From Afipia clevelandensis ATCC 49720 (GTDB lineage: Bacteria > Pseudomonadota > Alphaproteobacteria > Rhizobiales > Xanthobacteraceae): DNA of 64,000 nt. The notes under the pieces were generated by a model that did no database searches, was not told the origin of the DNA, and saw nothing but the letters and a program-made list of their open reading frames with translations. Shown here in pieces: positions 21,044 through 31,704 of the stretch. Both the position numbers and the translations under genes were made by a program. Where the stretch lies: assembly GCF_000336555.1 (NCBI RefSeq), contig NZ_KB375281.1, positions 3,088,926-3,152,925 of the forward strand, in the 5' to 3' direction. Position 1 is the stretch's first letter; each line of letters starts with the position of its first letter.

Positions 21044-21637
21044 TCAGCTCTTCGCGCCGCCCTTGGAGACCGCGACAAGCGCCGGACGCAGCACGCGGTC
21101 GCCGATGGTGTAACCGCCCTGCACGACCTGCACCACGGTGCCAGCGGGCACCGAGGAATCCGGCACCTCGTACATCGCCTGATGGAAGTTCGGATTGAAC
21201 TTCTCGCCGAGCGGATCGAGCTTTTGCACGCCGTTTTTCTCCAGCGCCTTGAGCAGCGATTTCTCGGTGATCTCCACGCCTTCGATCAGCGACTTGAGAC
21301 CGGCATCGGCGGCCTCGCGCGCTTCCGCCGGAACCGCATCCAGCGCACGCTGCAGATTGTCGGCGATGTCGAGTACGTCGCGTGCAAACGCGGTAATGCC
21401 GTAAGTCCGCGCGTCGGACACTTCCTTGGCCGTGCGCTTGCGCAGGTTTTCCATTTCCGCCAGCGTCCGAAGCGTGCGGTCTTTGGCCTCGGCGACTTCC
21501 TTTGTGAGCGCCTCGACCGATCCTTCATCCGGATCGTCAGGCATCACGTAAGGCTTTGAGACCACAGGCTCCTTATCGTTCGCCGCCTCCGGCGCCGCTC
21601 CGTCCTGCGGTTCCTTTTGCCCGTTGGAATTGGCCAT
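21044..21637 (-). CDS. grpE: nucleotide exchange factor GrpE
   Basis: A 197-residue co-chaperone that releases ADP from DnaK. A charged N-terminal tail (to about residue 35) precedes the long helix ([20 protein letters not shown]) and the signature block [30 protein letters not shown] in the beta-wing domain. Normal length. It lies downstream of hrcA on the same strand with an 88-base gap, the common alphaproteobacterial order. Confidence 0.97.
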   Translation of the reverse strand: MANSNGQKEPQDGAAPEAANDKEPVVSKPYVMPDDPDEGSVEALTKEVAEAKDRTLRTLAEMENLRKRTAKEVSDARTYGITAFARDVLDIADNLQRALDAVPAEAREAADAGLKSLIEGVEITEKSLLKALEKNGVQKLDPLGEKFNPNFHQAMYEVPDSSVPAGTVVQVVQGGYTIGDRVLRPALVAVSKGGAKS

Positions 21638-21725
21638 TACTCACCTTTTCAGCAATCGTCGTCGTCAATGTGGGATTATTAGCCCGCATATCGTGCTTTA
21701 GGCGCCGAAAATCAAGCGTGAAGCG

Positions 21726-22817
21726 CTATTTGCCGACCAACTGGCTGACAATCCGGGCCGCGTAATCGACCATCGGAATGACCCGCGCATAGTTCAGCCG
21801 GGTCGGTCCGATTACCCCGAGCACGCCGACAATCTGCCCCGCGCCATCGCGGTACGGCGCGATGATGGTCGAGGAACCCGACAGCGAGAACAGCTTGTTT
21901 TCCGAGCCGATGAAGATGCGCACGCCATCCGCGCGCTCGGCACGGCCCAAGAGGTCGATCACGCCTTTCTTGGCTTCAAGATCGTCGAACAGGAGCCGCA
22001 CCCGCTCGAGATCTTCCATCGCATGCAGGTCTTCCAGCAGGTTGGCGTGGCCGCGCACGATGAGCTGACGCTCCTCGCTGGCGCCGCCGGACCAGCTCGC
22101 GATACCGGCAGCCACAACCTTCTGCGTCAGTTGATCGAGTTCGTTGCGCTCCTGCGTCAGCGCGGCTTCAAGCTCGCTGCGCGCTTCCGCCAGCGTGCGG
22201 CCGCGAATCCGCGCATTGAGAAAATTCGACGCTTCGGTCAGCGCCGACGACGGCACGCCCGGCGGCAATGGCAACACGCGGTTCTCGACCTGGCCGTCTT
22301 CCGCCACCAGCACCACCAGCGCCTGCGTCGGCTCCAGCCGCACAAATTCAATATGCTTGAGCCGCACATTGGATTTCTGCGTCAGCACCACGGCGGCTGC
22401 GCGCGTCAATCCCGACAGCCGCGTCAGCGCTTCGCTGAGTGCCGCTTCCACCGACGGCGCGCCGCCGACGGACTTGAGCTGCTGTTCGATCGACTGCCGC
22501 TCGGGCTCGGTCAGATCGCCGACCTGCATCAGGGCGTCGACGAAGAACCGCAAGCCGAGTTCGGTCGGCAGGCGGCCCGCCGATGTGTGCGGCGCGTAGA
22601 TCAGACCCAACTGCTCAAGATCCGACATCACATTGCGCACGGAGGCCGGCGACAGCGGCATGGTGATCAAACGCGAGATGTTGCGCGAACCGACCGGCTC
22701 GCCGGTGGCCAGATAACTCTCGACGATTTGCCGAAAAATATCGCGCGACCGTTCGTTGAGCTGCGCCAGCCCGGCATTCGGCGTGATCAGATGACCTGTC
22801 GGCTCGTGATGGGCCAA
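21726..22817 (-). CDS. hrcA: heat-inducible transcription repressor HrcA
   Basis: A 363-residue repressor. The N-terminal winged helix-turn-helix (about 18-100) reads [20 protein letters not shown] and [20 protein letters not shown], the HrcA DNA-binding core, followed by GAF-like and dimerisation domains with the C-terminal [23 protein letters not shown] signature. HrcA binds CIRCE elements near groESL genes; neither groESL nor a CIRCE repeat is in this window. It is divergent from rph. Confidence 0.96.
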   Translation of the reverse strand: MAHHEPTGHLITPNAGLAQLNERSRDIFRQIVESYLATGEPVGSRNISRLITMPLSPASVRNVMSDLEQLGLIYAPHTSAGRLPTELGLRFFVDALMQVGDLTEPERQSIEQQLKSVGGAPSVEAALSEALTRLSGLTRAAAVVLTQKSNVRLKHIEFVRLEPTQALVVLVAEDGQVENRVLPLPPGVPSSALTEASNFLNARIRGRTLAEARSELEAALTQERNELDQLTQKVVAAGIASWSGGASEERQLIVRGHANLLEDLHAMEDLERVRLLFDDLEAKKGVIDLLGRAERADGVRIFIGSENKLFSLSGSSTIIAPYRDGAGQIVGVLGVIGPTRLNYARVIPMVDYAARIVSQLVGK

Positions 22818-22896
22818 TTCGGGCTCCAGACGGGGTTGAGACCTCTACAATTGTCCATCGTCCGGCATCATGACAAGCCGGTTTGTACAAGTTCGG

Positions 22897-22973
22897 CGTC
22901 ATGGCGAGGAGCATAGCGACGAGGCAATCCAGTTTCCTCACAGGTGGATTGCTTCGCTTCGCTCGCAATGACG
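22897..22973. repeat. intergenic palindromic repeat, CGTCATTGCGAG type, copy 3
   Basis: Inverted arms CGTCATGGCGAGGAGC and GCTCGCAATGACG with inner arms GAGGCAATCCA and TGGATTGCTTCG. One arm has a G for T change (CATGG for CATTG), so the copy is slightly degenerate. It lies between the divergent hrcA and rph genes, which is unusual for a family otherwise found downstream of genes, and it may sit in their promoter region. Confidence 0.8.
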
Positions 22974-23065
22974 GGATATGGTCGCCCCATGGCCCTTGCC
23001 GCTGCTGTCCCAACCCCCTAAAAGCACCACCAAATCAAGGTTTCCCGGAATTTCAGGAGGTTTTC

Positions 23066-23782
23066 ATGCGGCCAAGCCGTCGCGCGCCCGACGAACTGCG
23101 CCCCGTCACGCTGGAACGCGGTGTGGTCAAATACGCCGAAGGTTCCTGCATGGTGAAATTCGGCGACACCCATGTGCTGGTGACCGCGACGCTGGAAGAC
23201 CGCCTGCCGCCATGGCTGAAAGGCCAGGGCCGCGGCTGGGTCACCGCCGAATACGGCATGTTGCCGCGCGCCACCCATGAACGCATGCGCCGCGAATCCG
23301 CCGCCGGCAAGCAGAGTGGCCGCACCGTGGAAATCCAGCGCCTGATCGGACGCTCGCTGCGCACCACCGTCGACCTCGTCGCGCTGGGCGAACGCCAGAT
23401 CACCGTGGACTGCGACGTGATCCAGGCCGACGGCGGCACCCGCACTGCATCCATCACCGGCGCATGGGTTGCGCTGGCCGACTGCCTCCAGTGGATGAAG
23501 GCGCGCAACATGCTCAAGAACGACAACGTGCTGCGTGACAACGTCGCTGCGATTTCCTGCGGCATCTATAACGGCACCCCGGTGCTCGACCTCGACTATG
23601 CGGAAGATTCAGAAGCCGAGACCGACGCGAATTTCGTCATGACGGGCGATGGCCGCATCATCGAGGTGCAGGGCACCGCAGAGAAGACACCGTTCTCGCA
23701 GGACGAGTTCCTGAATCTGATGGCGCTGGCCAAGAAGGGCATCGCCCGCCTTGTCGATCTGCAAAAGATGGCCGTGGCCTGA
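23066..23782 (+). CDS. rph: ribonuclease PH
   Basis: A 238-residue phosphorolytic exoribonuclease that trims tRNA 3' ends. The family start [19 protein letters not shown] is followed by [20 protein letters not shown] and the catalytic core [14 protein letters not shown]-type block ([20 protein letters not shown]); [19 protein letters not shown] is the phosphate-binding region. A strong AGGAGG site lies before the ATG at 23066; the longer open frame upstream is not coding. First gene of a likely rph-rdgB-hemW unit. Confidence 0.97.
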   Translation: MRPSRRAPDELRPVTLERGVVKYAEGSCMVKFGDTHVLVTATLEDRLPPWLKGQGRGWVTAEYGMLPRATHERMRRESAAGKQSGRTVEIQRLIGRSLRTTVDLVALGERQITVDCDVIQADGGTRTASITGAWVALADCLQWMKARNMLKNDNVLRDNVAAISCGIYNGTPVLDLDYAEDSEAETDANFVMTGDGRIIEVQGTAEKTPFSQDEFLNLMALAKKGIARLVDLQKMAVA

Positions 23783-23824
23783 TTTAAGGCTTCCAACCAC
23801 GCCTTTCACGGATAAGCATTGCGC

Positions 23825-24460
23825 ATGAGTGATCATCGCCGAATCACCGGCCGCCTTGTGATCGCGACCCACAATCCCGGCAAGCTCGCCGAGATGCGCG
23901 AACTGCTTGCGCCGTATGGCATCGAAGCCGTGTCGGCGGGGGAGCTCGGTCTTGCGGAGCCGATTGAGACCGGCAGCACGTTTCAGGCCAACGCGCGCAT
24001 CAAGGCGATCGCCGCCGCGAACGCGACCAATCTTCCCGCCTTCGCCGACGATTCCGGCCTCGTGGTCGACGCGCTCGATGGGCAACCGGGAATCTATTCG
24101 GCACGCTGGGCGGGCGAAGAAAAAAACTTCCTGGCCGCGATGACGCAGATCGAACGTCTGCTGCAAGAGCGCGGCGCGAAAGAACCTGCGCAGCGCACCG
24201 CGCATTTCGTTTCGGCGCTCTGTGTCGCATGGCCTGACGGACATCTCGAAGATGTCGAGGCGCGCGTCGACGGCACGCTGGTCTGGCCGCCGCGCGGCAC
24301 TGCCGGCTTCGGTTACGATCCGGCGTTTCTGCCGAACGGCCACGGCCGCACCTTCGGCGAGATGACCAGCATCGAGAAGCATGGCCTGCCGCCGCACGGC
24401 ATGGGCCTGTCCCATCGCGCGAAAGCCTTCGTGAAACTCGCGGAGATGTGCCTGACATGA
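23825..24460 (+). CDS. rdgB: RdgB/HAM1-type non-canonical purine NTP pyrophosphatase
   Basis: A 211-residue house-cleaning enzyme that hydrolyses dITP, ITP and XTP to monophosphates. [19 protein letters not shown] is the N-terminal substrate loop, [20 protein letters not shown] carries the metal-binding Asp pair, and [18 protein letters not shown] and LSHRAKAF complete the family signature. The ATG at 23825 fits best; a TTG six bases earlier is also open. The stop overlaps the hemW start. Confidence 0.96.
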   Translation: MSDHRRITGRLVIATHNPGKLAEMRELLAPYGIEAVSAGELGLAEPIETGSTFQANARIKAIAAANATNLPAFADDSGLVVDALDGQPGIYSARWAGEEKNFLAAMTQIERLLQERGAKEPAQRTAHFVSALCVAWPDGHLEDVEARVDGTLVWPPRGTAGFGYDPAFLPNGHGRTFGEMTSIEKHGLPPHGMGLSHRAKAFVKLAEMCLT

Positions 24461-25614
24461 GCACCGCCGCGAAAGAAGCCTTCGGCGTCTATGTCCACTG
24501 GCCCTTCTGCCTGTCGAAGTGTCCCTACTGCGACTTCAACAGCCATGTCCGCCATGCGCCGATCGACGAGTTTCGCTTCGCCCGCGCCTTCGAGCGCGAG
24601 ATCGAAACCACCGCCGCGCGCACGCCCGGCCGTGAAGTTACCTCGATCTTTCTCGGCGGCGGCACGCCATCGCTGATGCAGCCGCAAACCGTCGGCGCAA
24701 TTCTCAACGCCATCGCCAAGCACTGGAGCGTCGCCCGCGACGTCGAGGTAACGCTGGAGGCCAATCCCACCAGCGTCGAAGCCACGCGCTTCAAGGGTTA
24801 CCGCTCCGCCGGCGTCAATCGTGTGTCGCTCGGCGTGCAGGCGCTGGACGATGCCTCGCTGAAAGCACTCGGACGGCTGCACACTGCACGCGAAGCGCTC
24901 GATGCCGTCGCCATCGCGCGCTCGGCATTCGACCGCTACTCATTCGACCTGATCTATGCGCGGCCCGACCAGACGCCGCGGATGTGGGAAGACGAGTTGA
25001 AGCTCGCGGTGGCGGAAGCCGCCGAGCATCTGTCTCTCTATCAGCTCACCATCGAACCGGAGACGCCGTTCTTCGGATTGCATGCGGCGGGCAAGCTCAA
25101 GATTCCAGACGAGGCTGTCGCACGCGCGCTTTATGACGTGACCCAGGAGGTGTGCGCAAAGCTCGGCCTGCCGTCGTATGAGATTTCCAATCACGCGCGG
25201 CCGGGCGCCGAGTGCAAGCACAATCTCGTCTACTGGCGCGGCCAGGAATATGCCGGCATCGGGCCGGGCGCCCATGGCCGTCTCGATATCGACGGCATCC
25301 GTCACGCCGTCGCCACCGAGAAGCGGCCCGAGACCTGGCTGATGCGGGTCGAGGCGCAGGGCCATGGCGTGATCGGCGACGACCTGCTCAACAGCGAGGA
25401 GCGCGCCGACGAGTATCTCCTGATGGGATTGCGCCTCGCCGAAGGCATCGACCCGGCGCGCTACAAGGCGCTGTCCGGCCGCGCGCTCGATCCGCGGCGG
25501 ATCGAAATCCTGCGGGATGAGGGCGCGATTACCGTCGATCCCGACGGGCGCGTGCGCGTGACCATGCAGGGATTCCCGGTGCTCGACGCCGTGGTCGCGG
25601 ATCTGGCGGCTTAG
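24457..25614 (+). CDS. hemW: radical SAM protein HemW (heme chaperone)
   Basis: A 385-residue radical SAM protein. The iron-sulfur motif CxxxCxxC reads [14 protein letters not shown] near residue 20, followed by [14 protein letters not shown] (SAM-binding). HemW family members were long called HemN-like coproporphyrinogen oxidases, but they carry heme and lack the HemN N-terminal extension, as here. The ATG at 24457 overlaps the rdgB stop (ATGA), so they are translationally coupled. Confidence 0.93.
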   Translation: MSTAAKEAFGVYVHWPFCLSKCPYCDFNSHVRHAPIDEFRFARAFEREIETTAARTPGREVTSIFLGGGTPSLMQPQTVGAILNAIAKHWSVARDVEVTLEANPTSVEATRFKGYRSAGVNRVSLGVQALDDASLKALGRLHTAREALDAVAIARSAFDRYSFDLIYARPDQTPRMWEDELKLAVAEAAEHLSLYQLTIEPETPFFGLHAAGKLKIPDEAVARALYDVTQEVCAKLGLPSYEISNHARPGAECKHNLVYWRGQEYAGIGPGAHGRLDIDGIRHAVATEKRPETWLMRVEAQGHGVIGDDLLNSEERADEYLLMGLRLAEGIDPARYKALSGRALDPRRIEILRDEGAITVDPDGRVRVTMQGFPVLDAVVADLAA

Positions 25615-25618
25615 TTTC

Positions 25619-25769
25619 TCTTCCCCTCTCCCCTTGTGGGAGAGGGTGGCGAAGTTGAGCATCGCGAAACTGAGCCGGGTGAGGGGTTGCCAACATAGCG
25701 ATGAGGCGCTTACCCCTCACCCGCCCTCACTTCGTTCGGGCACCCTTTCCCACAAGGGGAGAGGGGAAA
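25619..25769. repeat. intergenic palindromic repeat, CTCTCCCC type, copy 4
   Basis: Nearly the same as the copy at 11269: outer arms TTCCCCTCTCCCCTTGTGGG and CCCACAAGGGGAGAGGGGAA, inner arms CCGGGTGAGGGGTTG and CCCCTCACCCG. The GTTGAGC-TCGCGAAACTGAG segment is also shared. It begins just after the hemW stop and abuts the stop codon of the convergent lipoprotein gene. Confidence 0.85.
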
Positions 25770-26957
25770 TTACGCCCCGAAACTCTTCGGCGAGCCTGCG
25801 GCAACCACGCCGCCGGTTGCGCCGACCCGCATCACCGCAAGGCCGCGCTCGTTGGTGCCGTCGCTGCGGAAACGGAACAGCCCGTCGATTCCGGCAAAGC
25901 CCGACGGATTGGTGAGAACGTCCGGCGCAAAACGCTGGCCGCCCTGGGTGCGCGCCAGCGCCGCGACAAGCGCAACGCCGTCATAGGCCAGTGTCGCTGT
26001 CCGCACCGGATCGCCGCTGTACTTGGCGCGATAGCGCGCGGAGAAACTGCGGAAGCCCGAGGGGTCCGGCGCTGCATAAAGTCCGCCGCGCAGATTGACG
26101 TTGCCGAACACGCGCGGATTGTCCCACAGGCCCGTGCCGAGCAGTTGCACGCGCTTGAAGTCGGCGCCGCTTGAGACGAGCTGGTCCGCGACCGCGGTGA
26201 GCGTGTCGCCATCATCCGCCAGCAGCAGGGAATCCGCACTCGCCAGAGACTGCACGATGGCCGCGGAGCCTTGCGTGCGATCCGCACCATACTTCTCGAA
26301 TGCGATAATGCGTCCGCCCCTGCGCGCCACGGCCTGCTTGAACGCGACCTCGACCACATTGCCATAGGCGTTTTCCGGCAGATACGCCGCAAAGGACCGT
26401 TTGCCCGTTCCCGCCGCGTAGCTGACGATACGGCTCACATCGGATTCGGGCAGGAAGCTCAGAAGATACACGCCGCGCCCGGCGACGCTCGAATCGGTCG
26501 AGAACGCGATCATCGGAATGCCGCGGTTGCGCGTGACCTGCGCCGCGCCGGGGACCGACTGCGCGAACAGCGGCCCGAGAATGATCTCGGCGCCTTCATC
26601 CACCGCCTGTTGTGCGCCTTGCTGCGCACCGGCTGCGTTGCCGCCATCATCCTTGATCAGGAGCTGGATGTTCGGGTTCTGGAATTCAGCCAGCGCCAGT
26701 TCGGCCGCGTTGCGCATCGACTGCGCGGCTGCGCCGGCATTGCCGGCCGCCGACAACGGCAACAGCAGACCGACCTTGACCTGACCGCTGCCCACCGATG
26801 TCGGCTGTTGCGGCGGACCGGCCGGTTGCTCGCCTCCGGAAAACGATGACATGCCGCCGGCACAGCCGGCGACAAGCGGCGCGCCCAGAATCAGACCCAC
26901 GGCGCTGCGGCGAGTCGCTCCGCTGCGGGAAGGCTTGGGGGAATTTTGCGCAACCAT
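25770..26957 (-). CDS. penicillin-binding-protein activator-like lipoprotein
   Basis: A 395-residue lipoprotein: an Arg-rich start, hydrophobic AVGLILGAPL and lipobox LVAGC-AGG at about residue 32. The mature part is a type I periplasmic-binding fold (QVKVGLLLPLSAAGNAGAAA and AEIILGPLFAQSVPGAA), matching the LpoA-like PBP activator family of alphaproteobacteria. LpoA in E. coli stimulates PBP1A; whether this one does is inference. The start at 26957 follows GGAAGAGAAACG. It is divergent from rsmI, which in alphaproteobacteria commonly neighbours this gene. Confidence 0.8.
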   Translation of the reverse strand: MVAQNSPKPSRSGATRRSAVGLILGAPLVAGCAGGMSSFSGGEQPAGPPQQPTSVGSGQVKVGLLLPLSAAGNAGAAAQSMRNAAELALAEFQNPNIQLLIKDDGGNAAGAQQGAQQAVDEGAEIILGPLFAQSVPGAAQVTRNRGIPMIAFSTDSSVAGRGVYLLSFLPESDVSRIVSYAAGTGKRSFAAYLPENAYGNVVEVAFKQAVARRGGRIIAFEKYGADRTQGSAAIVQSLASADSLLLADDGDTLTAVADQLVSSGADFKRVQLLGTGLWDNPRVFGNVNLRGGLYAAPDPSGFRSFSARYRAKYSGDPVRTATLAYDGVALVAALARTQGGQRFAPDVLTNPSGFAGIDGLFRFRSDGTNERGLAVMRVGATGGVVAAGSPKSFGA

Positions 26958-27130
26958 CGTTTCTCTTCCGGGCATTGATCCTCGGACACATCTGGAAGAG
27001 GATTCGGGCATATTGTCGGCTATAAGCGAACCGGATCAAAGGCTTTTCACACAGTCAAGCACAACCGGACATGAACAGCTATTGCAGGTGCGAACAAGAC
27101 GCCGCGGCTTTGCCGCGCTAGGTTACCGAC

Positions 27131-28072
27131 ATGCGTGCCAAATCTTTTTCCGCTTCATCCGAACCCGGCGAGTCCATGCGCAGCTTTGTGGTGGCAGGAC
27201 ACCTCATCGGCGCGTCGAAGGCCGCGCCGGGGCTTTATCTGGTGGCGACGCCGATCGGAAACCTCGGTGACATCACCCTGCGCGCGCTGGAGACGCTGGC
27301 AGGTGTGGACATCATCGCCTGCGAGGACACCCGGATCACGCGGCGGCTGCTGGAACGCTTCTCCATCAACGCGACGCTGAAACAGTATCACGAGCATAAC
27401 GCCGAACAGGCGCGGCCGAAGATTCTGGAAGCGCTGGCGAATGGATCGTCCATCGCGCTGGTCTCGGATGCGGGTACGCCGCTGATTTCCGATCCGGGCT
27501 TCAAGCTGGTGCGCGAGGTGAGCACGGCGGGCTTTCCGGTGATCGCGCTGCCCGGCCCGTCGTCGGTGCTGACGGCACTGTCGGTGGCGGCGCTGCCGAC
27601 CGACCGGTTTTTCTTCGAGGGCTTTCTGCCGTCAAAGCAGAACGCCCGCCGCACCCGCATCACCGAGCTTGCGCGCATCGATGCGACATTGGTGATGTTT
27701 GAAAGCGGCGCGCGGGTGCAGGACTGCCTGCACGATCTCGCCAGCATCATGGGCGCGCGTGATGCTGCAATCTGCCGCGAATTGACCAAGCTGCATGAAG
27801 AAGTCCGCCGCGCGCCGCTACCGGAGCTTGCCGCGATCTCGGACACGCTCGAAACCCGCGGTGAATTCGTGTTGGTGATCGCCCCGCCCGCGGCAGACGC
27901 CGGCATGGATGACGCGGCGCTGGACACCCTGTTGCGTGCCGCATTGGCGAGCGGCAGTGTGAAGGATGCGGTGGCACAGGCGGTCGACGCATCGGGCCGC
28001 GCGAAGCGGGACGTCTATGCCCGCGCGCTCGAACTGTCGAAAGACATGCGGAGCGGCGATGACGGAGAATAG
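27131..28072 (+). CDS. rsmI: 16S rRNA 2'-O-ribose C1402 methyltransferase
   Basis: A 313-residue SAM-dependent methyltransferase of the tetrapyrrole-methylase fold that modifies C1402 in the decoding centre. [19 protein letters not shown] is the N-terminal signature; [17 protein letters not shown] and [19 protein letters not shown] are the conserved core. The N-terminal 30 residues are variable, so the exact start is uncertain. The stop overlaps the start of yraN on the same strand. Confidence 0.95.
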   Translation: MRAKSFSASSEPGESMRSFVVAGHLIGASKAAPGLYLVATPIGNLGDITLRALETLAGVDIIACEDTRITRRLLERFSINATLKQYHEHNAEQARPKILEALANGSSIALVSDAGTPLISDPGFKLVREVSTAGFPVIALPGPSSVLTALSVAALPTDRFFFEGFLPSKQNARRTRITELARIDATLVMFESGARVQDCLHDLASIMGARDAAICRELTKLHEEVRRAPLPELAAISDTLETRGEFVLVIAPPAADAGMDDAALDTLLRAALASGSVKDAVAQAVDASGRAKRDVYARALELSKDMRSGDDGE

Positions 28073-28535
28073 CGATCCGCCGCAGCGAACGCTCAAGCGC
28101 CGTGGCACCATCGCGCCCGAGAAGTCGGCGCCCAAGAGTTCGGCGTCCGGGGACCGTCCGGGAAAAACGCCCGCACCGGAGCGCGTCGCGGCGTTTCAGA
28201 CCGGCCTCTCCGCCGAGAGCAAGGCCAGCGCTTACCTGATCGCGAAAGGCTATCGCATTCTGGCGCGGCGGTTTCGCACGCCTTACGGCGAGATCGACAT
28301 CGTGGCCCGCCGGCGCGGCCTGCTGGCCTTTGTCGAGGTCAAGGCGCGCGCATCGCTGGACGACGCGGCGTATTCGGTCACCCCGCAACAGCAGCAGCGC
28401 ATTGTCGCCGCCGCGCAGGTCTGGCTGATGACCCATCCCGAGCACGCGAATTTCGAGATGCGCTTCGACGTGGTCCTGATCGCGCCGAAACATCTTCCAA
28501 AACACCTGATGGCGGCGTTCGATGCGGGGGTTTGA
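28059..28535 (+). CDS. YraN (UPF0102) nuclease-fold protein
   Basis: A 158-residue protein. After a 45-residue basic, Pro-rich tail comes [20 protein letters not shown], then [21 protein letters not shown], a PD-(D/E)xK-like motif (E-x-D and E-V-K) typical of UPF0102/YraN. The function of the family is unsettled; a Holliday-junction-like fold has been proposed. The ATG at 28059 lies inside the last codons of rsmI, so they are coupled. gshB follows. Confidence 0.92.
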   Translation: MTENSDPPQRTLKRRGTIAPEKSAPKSSASGDRPGKTPAPERVAAFQTGLSAESKASAYLIAKGYRILARRFRTPYGEIDIVARRRGLLAFVEVKARASLDDAAYSVTPQQQQRIVAAAQVWLMTHPEHANFEMRFDVVLIAPKHLPKHLMAAFDAGV

Positions 28536-28625
28536 CCAGCAGGGTTGCAAGGATTTGCGCTGGAAAGATCGCGCCAAATCGCACAGATTGCCGCCGCAAC
28601 AGATCAACAGCCGGGTTTGAATATC

Positions 28626-29567
28626 ATGAAGCTGAACGTCGCCGTCCAGATGGACCCCATCGCGCGGATCAATATTCGCGGCGACTCCACCTTCGCTTTG
28701 CTGCTGGAAGCGCAGAAGCGCGGCCATGCTATCTCCTACTACACGCCGGAGAAACTTTCTCTCCGGGGCGAGCAACTGGTGGCGAGCGTGCAGCCGCTCA
28801 CCGTGCGCGATCAGGAAGGCGATCACTTCACGCTGGGCGAGCCCAAGCGCGTCGATCTCGAATCCTTCGACGTGATCCTGCTGCGGCAAGACCCGCCGTT
28901 CGATCTCGCCTACATCACCACCACGCATTTCCTCGAACGCATCCATCCGAAAACGCTGGTGGTCAACAACCCGGCCAGCGTACGCAACGCTCCGGAAAAG
29001 ATCTTCGTCATGGAGTTCGCGGACCTGATGCCGCCGACGCTGATCTCGCGCGACAAGGACGAGATCAATGCCTTCCGCGCCGAGCATGGCGATGTGGTGA
29101 TGAAGCCTCTGTATGGCCATGGCGGCGCGGCAGTGTTCCGCATCACCCCGAACGACATGAATTTCGGCTCGCTTTACGACATGTTCTCGGTGACATTCCG
29201 CGAACCGTGGGTGATCCAGCGTTTCCTTCCCGAGGTGAAGCACGGCGACAAGCGCATCATCCTCGTCGACGGCGAATTCGCCGGCGCGGTGAACCGCGTG
29301 CCCGCGGCCGACGACCTGCGCTCCAACATGGTGCGCGGCGGCGCGGCGGCTGCGACCGACCTGTCGCCGCGCGAACGCGAAATCTGCGAGCGGCTCGGGC
29401 CGGCACTGCGCGAGCGTGGGCTGCTGTTCGTGGGCATCGACGTGATCGACGGCCACCTCACCGAGATCAACGTCACCTCGCCGACCGGCATCCGTGCCAT
29501 CGCACGGCTTGGCGGCCCCGACGTTGCGGCAAAAATCTGGGATGTCATCGCCGCCAAGCGCAAGTGA
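28626..29567 (+). CDS. gshB: glutathione synthetase
   Basis: A 313-residue ATP-grasp ligase joining gamma-glutamylcysteine and glycine. [19 protein letters not shown] is the prokaryotic N-terminus; [16 protein letters not shown] is the ATP-grasp loop and [15 protein letters not shown] the metal and substrate region. Length is normal. The ATG at 28626 fits the family; the open frame upstream does not. It follows yraN with 90 bases between. Confidence 0.97.
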   Translation: MKLNVAVQMDPIARINIRGDSTFALLLEAQKRGHAISYYTPEKLSLRGEQLVASVQPLTVRDQEGDHFTLGEPKRVDLESFDVILLRQDPPFDLAYITTTHFLERIHPKTLVVNNPASVRNAPEKIFVMEFADLMPPTLISRDKDEINAFRAEHGDVVMKPLYGHGGAAVFRITPNDMNFGSLYDMFSVTFREPWVIQRFLPEVKHGDKRIILVDGEFAGAVNRVPAADDLRSNMVRGGAAAATDLSPREREICERLGPALRERGLLFVGIDVIDGHLTEINVTSPTGIRAIARLGGPDVAAKIWDVIAAKRK

Positions 29568-29690
29568 CGCGGCGGCTGCAAGGCTGCCCTTGCTTTAATC
29601 AATTGCTGACCATCGTCTGACAATCTGGCCTCCGGAGGCGTGCGCGATCGCGGGTTACGCGGTATGCGTGCACCGAACAGGCTGGGACCC

Positions 29691-30533
29691 ATGGCGATTG
29701 AAGTCTTTAGCGGCACATCCATCCCGCGCGAGCTGACCACGGCTGCGATGGAATACCTGTGGGTAAAGTGGAAAACTCTCCACGATACCAATGACTTGAA
29801 CCTGCAGCGCCTGACCGAGGAATCGGACTTTCCGCTGCAGGCCAACATGACCCACCTGATCAGCACCGGCGACGACTTCCTCTACGTCTACGTCGGGAAG
29901 ACGATCCGGGACGCCTCGCAGGAGCAACTCGCCGGCATGCTGCTATCGCAGAGCGCCAACCCGGTGCGGCGTGAATTTCTCGATGTCTACCGCCAGAGTG
30001 CGAGCAGGATGGCCCCCTGCTTCATCCGCTTTACCGGCAATGAATCGCAAAGCGGCCGGGTCTGGCAGCGGCTGGTGCTCCCGATCAGGCTCGGAAACGG
30101 CGCCGTGATGCTGGTGATCTATTCCGAGCTGATCAGCTATCAGCTCGAGGTCTACGATCATCTGTTCCGGACCGCGCCGGACGCCATGGTGATCGCATCG
30201 CCCATCGCCAACGACGCCGGCCACACCACCGATGGCTGGGTGCTGATGATCAACGATCGCGCGCGCCAGTTGCTGAAGTTCGACGGCAGCATCGGCAACC
30301 TGCGCCTCAACCAGTTCCCGCAATTCGCTGGCGTCGACCTTTGGGGACGCCTGTATGCGCCCAAGGCCGCGGCCGCGATCACACCCGTCACCACGCCGGA
30401 CTTCGATGTCGAGATCATGCGTTTTCCGCATGTGTTCGGTCTTCGCATTTCGCCGAAAGCCGCCCGTGTTGACGCCGCCGATGCGCCGCTGGCGCCCGGC
30501 ATTGCCACACAGACGGCCTCCCAGACCGCCTGA
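29691..30533 (+). CDS. PAS-like domain protein of unknown function
   Basis: A 280-residue protein that seems to contain a PAS-related sensory fold: WVKWKTLHDTNDLNLQRLTE, then a central strand-rich region (RVWQRLVLPIRLGNGAVMLVIYSEL) and a second half VYDHLFRTAPDAMVIASPIA resembling a PAS core. No HTH, kinase or cyclase domain is attached, so the output partner is unknown. No signal peptide or membrane segment. MAIEVFSG at 29691 is my preferred start; in-frame starts at 29640 and 29664 are open. Confidence 0.65.
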   Translation: MAIEVFSGTSIPRELTTAAMEYLWVKWKTLHDTNDLNLQRLTEESDFPLQANMTHLISTGDDFLYVYVGKTIRDASQEQLAGMLLSQSANPVRREFLDVYRQSASRMAPCFIRFTGNESQSGRVWQRLVLPIRLGNGAVMLVIYSELISYQLEVYDHLFRTAPDAMVIASPIANDAGHTTDGWVLMINDRARQLLKFDGSIGNLRLNQFPQFAGVDLWGRLYAPKAAAAITPVTTPDFDVEIMRFPHVFGLRISPKAARVDAADAPLAPGIATQTASQTA

Positions 30534-30676
30534 TTTTCAGAATATCTCGACTGAAATTGTCATGACGGCGTCACGCTCTGGCGCGTGCGCCGTTGCACGC
30601 GCGCTTGCCAGTTCGCCGGAACGGGCCGCATAATCGTACCCGCGACGGCCAACAACAAAATTCAACGGAGGAACGC

Positions 30677-31657
30677 ATGACTCTCGATGTTTCACGACGA
30701 TCTCTCCTTGCTCTCGGCGCGGGTCTTGGCGCCGGACTTGCTGCGACGACAATCAGCGGCGGTGCGCTGGCAAAGGCTCCGAAGCTCGGCACGCAGGCGC
30801 CCTATTTCCATCGCTTCACGCTCGGCAGCGCGGAAGTCACCGTGGTGTCCGACGGGCCTCTGCCGCTCGGCGATCCTTCCGGCACCTTTATCGGCGTGCC
30901 GAAGGAAGACGTGAAGAAAATGCTGAGTGACAACTTCCTGTCCACCAGCAATGTCGTGCTTGAGCAGAATGCACCGATTGTGAATTTCGGCGATCGTATC
31001 GTGCTGTTCGACACCGGCATGGGCACATCGAAGCTGTTCGGCCCGACCACCGGGCGCTTGCAAAAGAGCATCACCGAGGCCGGCCTCAAGCCGGAAGACG
31101 TCGACGCCATCGTCTGCTCGCACGCGCATATCGACCATATCGGCGGTATCGTCGGCGCCGACGGCAAGCCGTTGTTCCCGAACGCGCAGGTCTATATCAG
31201 CCAGACCGACCTGGAATTCTGGACCGATGAGAAGAAGATGGACGGGCCGCTGAAGGATTTCATCGTCCATGCCCGCAAGAACCTGATGCCGGTGCGCGAC
31301 CGCGTCGTGTTCTTCAAGGACGGTCAGGAGTTCCTGCCCGGCATCACGGCGCTTGCCGCGCCGGGCCACACCTTCGGCCACCACATGTTCATGATCCAGT
31401 CTGACGGCAAGTCATTCGCCTTCCTCGGCGATCTGACGCACCACCAGATCCTGCTGCTCGAACGCCCGCGCATGGAATTCGCCTACGACTCCGATCCGAA
31501 AATGGCGGCGGCGACGCGGGTGAAGATGCTGGACATGCTCGCAGCGAACAAGACGGCGGTGATGTCGTATCACTTCCCGTGGCCGGGCTATGGTCATGTG
31601 GTGAAGGCGGGCGACGGCTTCCGTTACATCGCCGAACCGATGATCATGAATCTCTGA
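30677..31657 (+). CDS. exported MBL-fold metallo-hydrolase
   Basis: A 326-residue metallo-beta-lactamase-fold protein. The N-terminus has a twin-arginine-like signal ([20 protein letters not shown], cleavage after ALA). The metal motif is SHAHIDHIGG (HxHxDH), with later metal ligands in AAPGHTFGHH, GDLTHHQ and YHFPWPGYGH. The closest general group is the glyoxalase II / AHL-lactonase-like proteins; the substrate is not evident. A GGAGGAACGC site precedes the ATG. Convergent with the small membrane gene, with a terminator hairpin between. Confidence 0.85.
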   Translation: MTLDVSRRSLLALGAGLGAGLAATTISGGALAKAPKLGTQAPYFHRFTLGSAEVTVVSDGPLPLGDPSGTFIGVPKEDVKKMLSDNFLSTSNVVLEQNAPIVNFGDRIVLFDTGMGTSKLFGPTTGRLQKSITEAGLKPEDVDAIVCSHAHIDHIGGIVGADGKPLFPNAQVYISQTDLEFWTDEKKMDGPLKDFIVHARKNLMPVRDRVVFFKDGQEFLPGITALAAPGHTFGHHMFMIQSDGKSFAFLGDLTHHQILLLERPRMEFAYDSDPKMAAATRVKMLDMLAANKTAVMSYHFPWPGYGHVVKAGDGFRYIAEPMIMNL

Positions 31658-31677
31658 CCCGACGAAACGCGACGACG

Positions 31678-31704
31678 AACGGCAGCGCCAAGGCGCTGCC
31701 GTTT
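31678..31704. terminator. bidirectional terminator between convergent genes
   Basis: A perfect 12-bp stem (AACGGCAGCGCC / GGCGCTGCCGTT) with a two-base loop and T-rich flank on the + side, starting about 20 bases after the MBL-fold stop and overlapping the last codon of the small membrane gene on the other strand. Symmetry lets it act on both transcripts. Confidence 0.7.

Noticed and set aside
21638-23065. CIRCE element near grpE or hrcA
   Set aside because: Only a fragment resembling part of the motif (CGTGCTTTAGG) is seen before grpE; no inverted partner.
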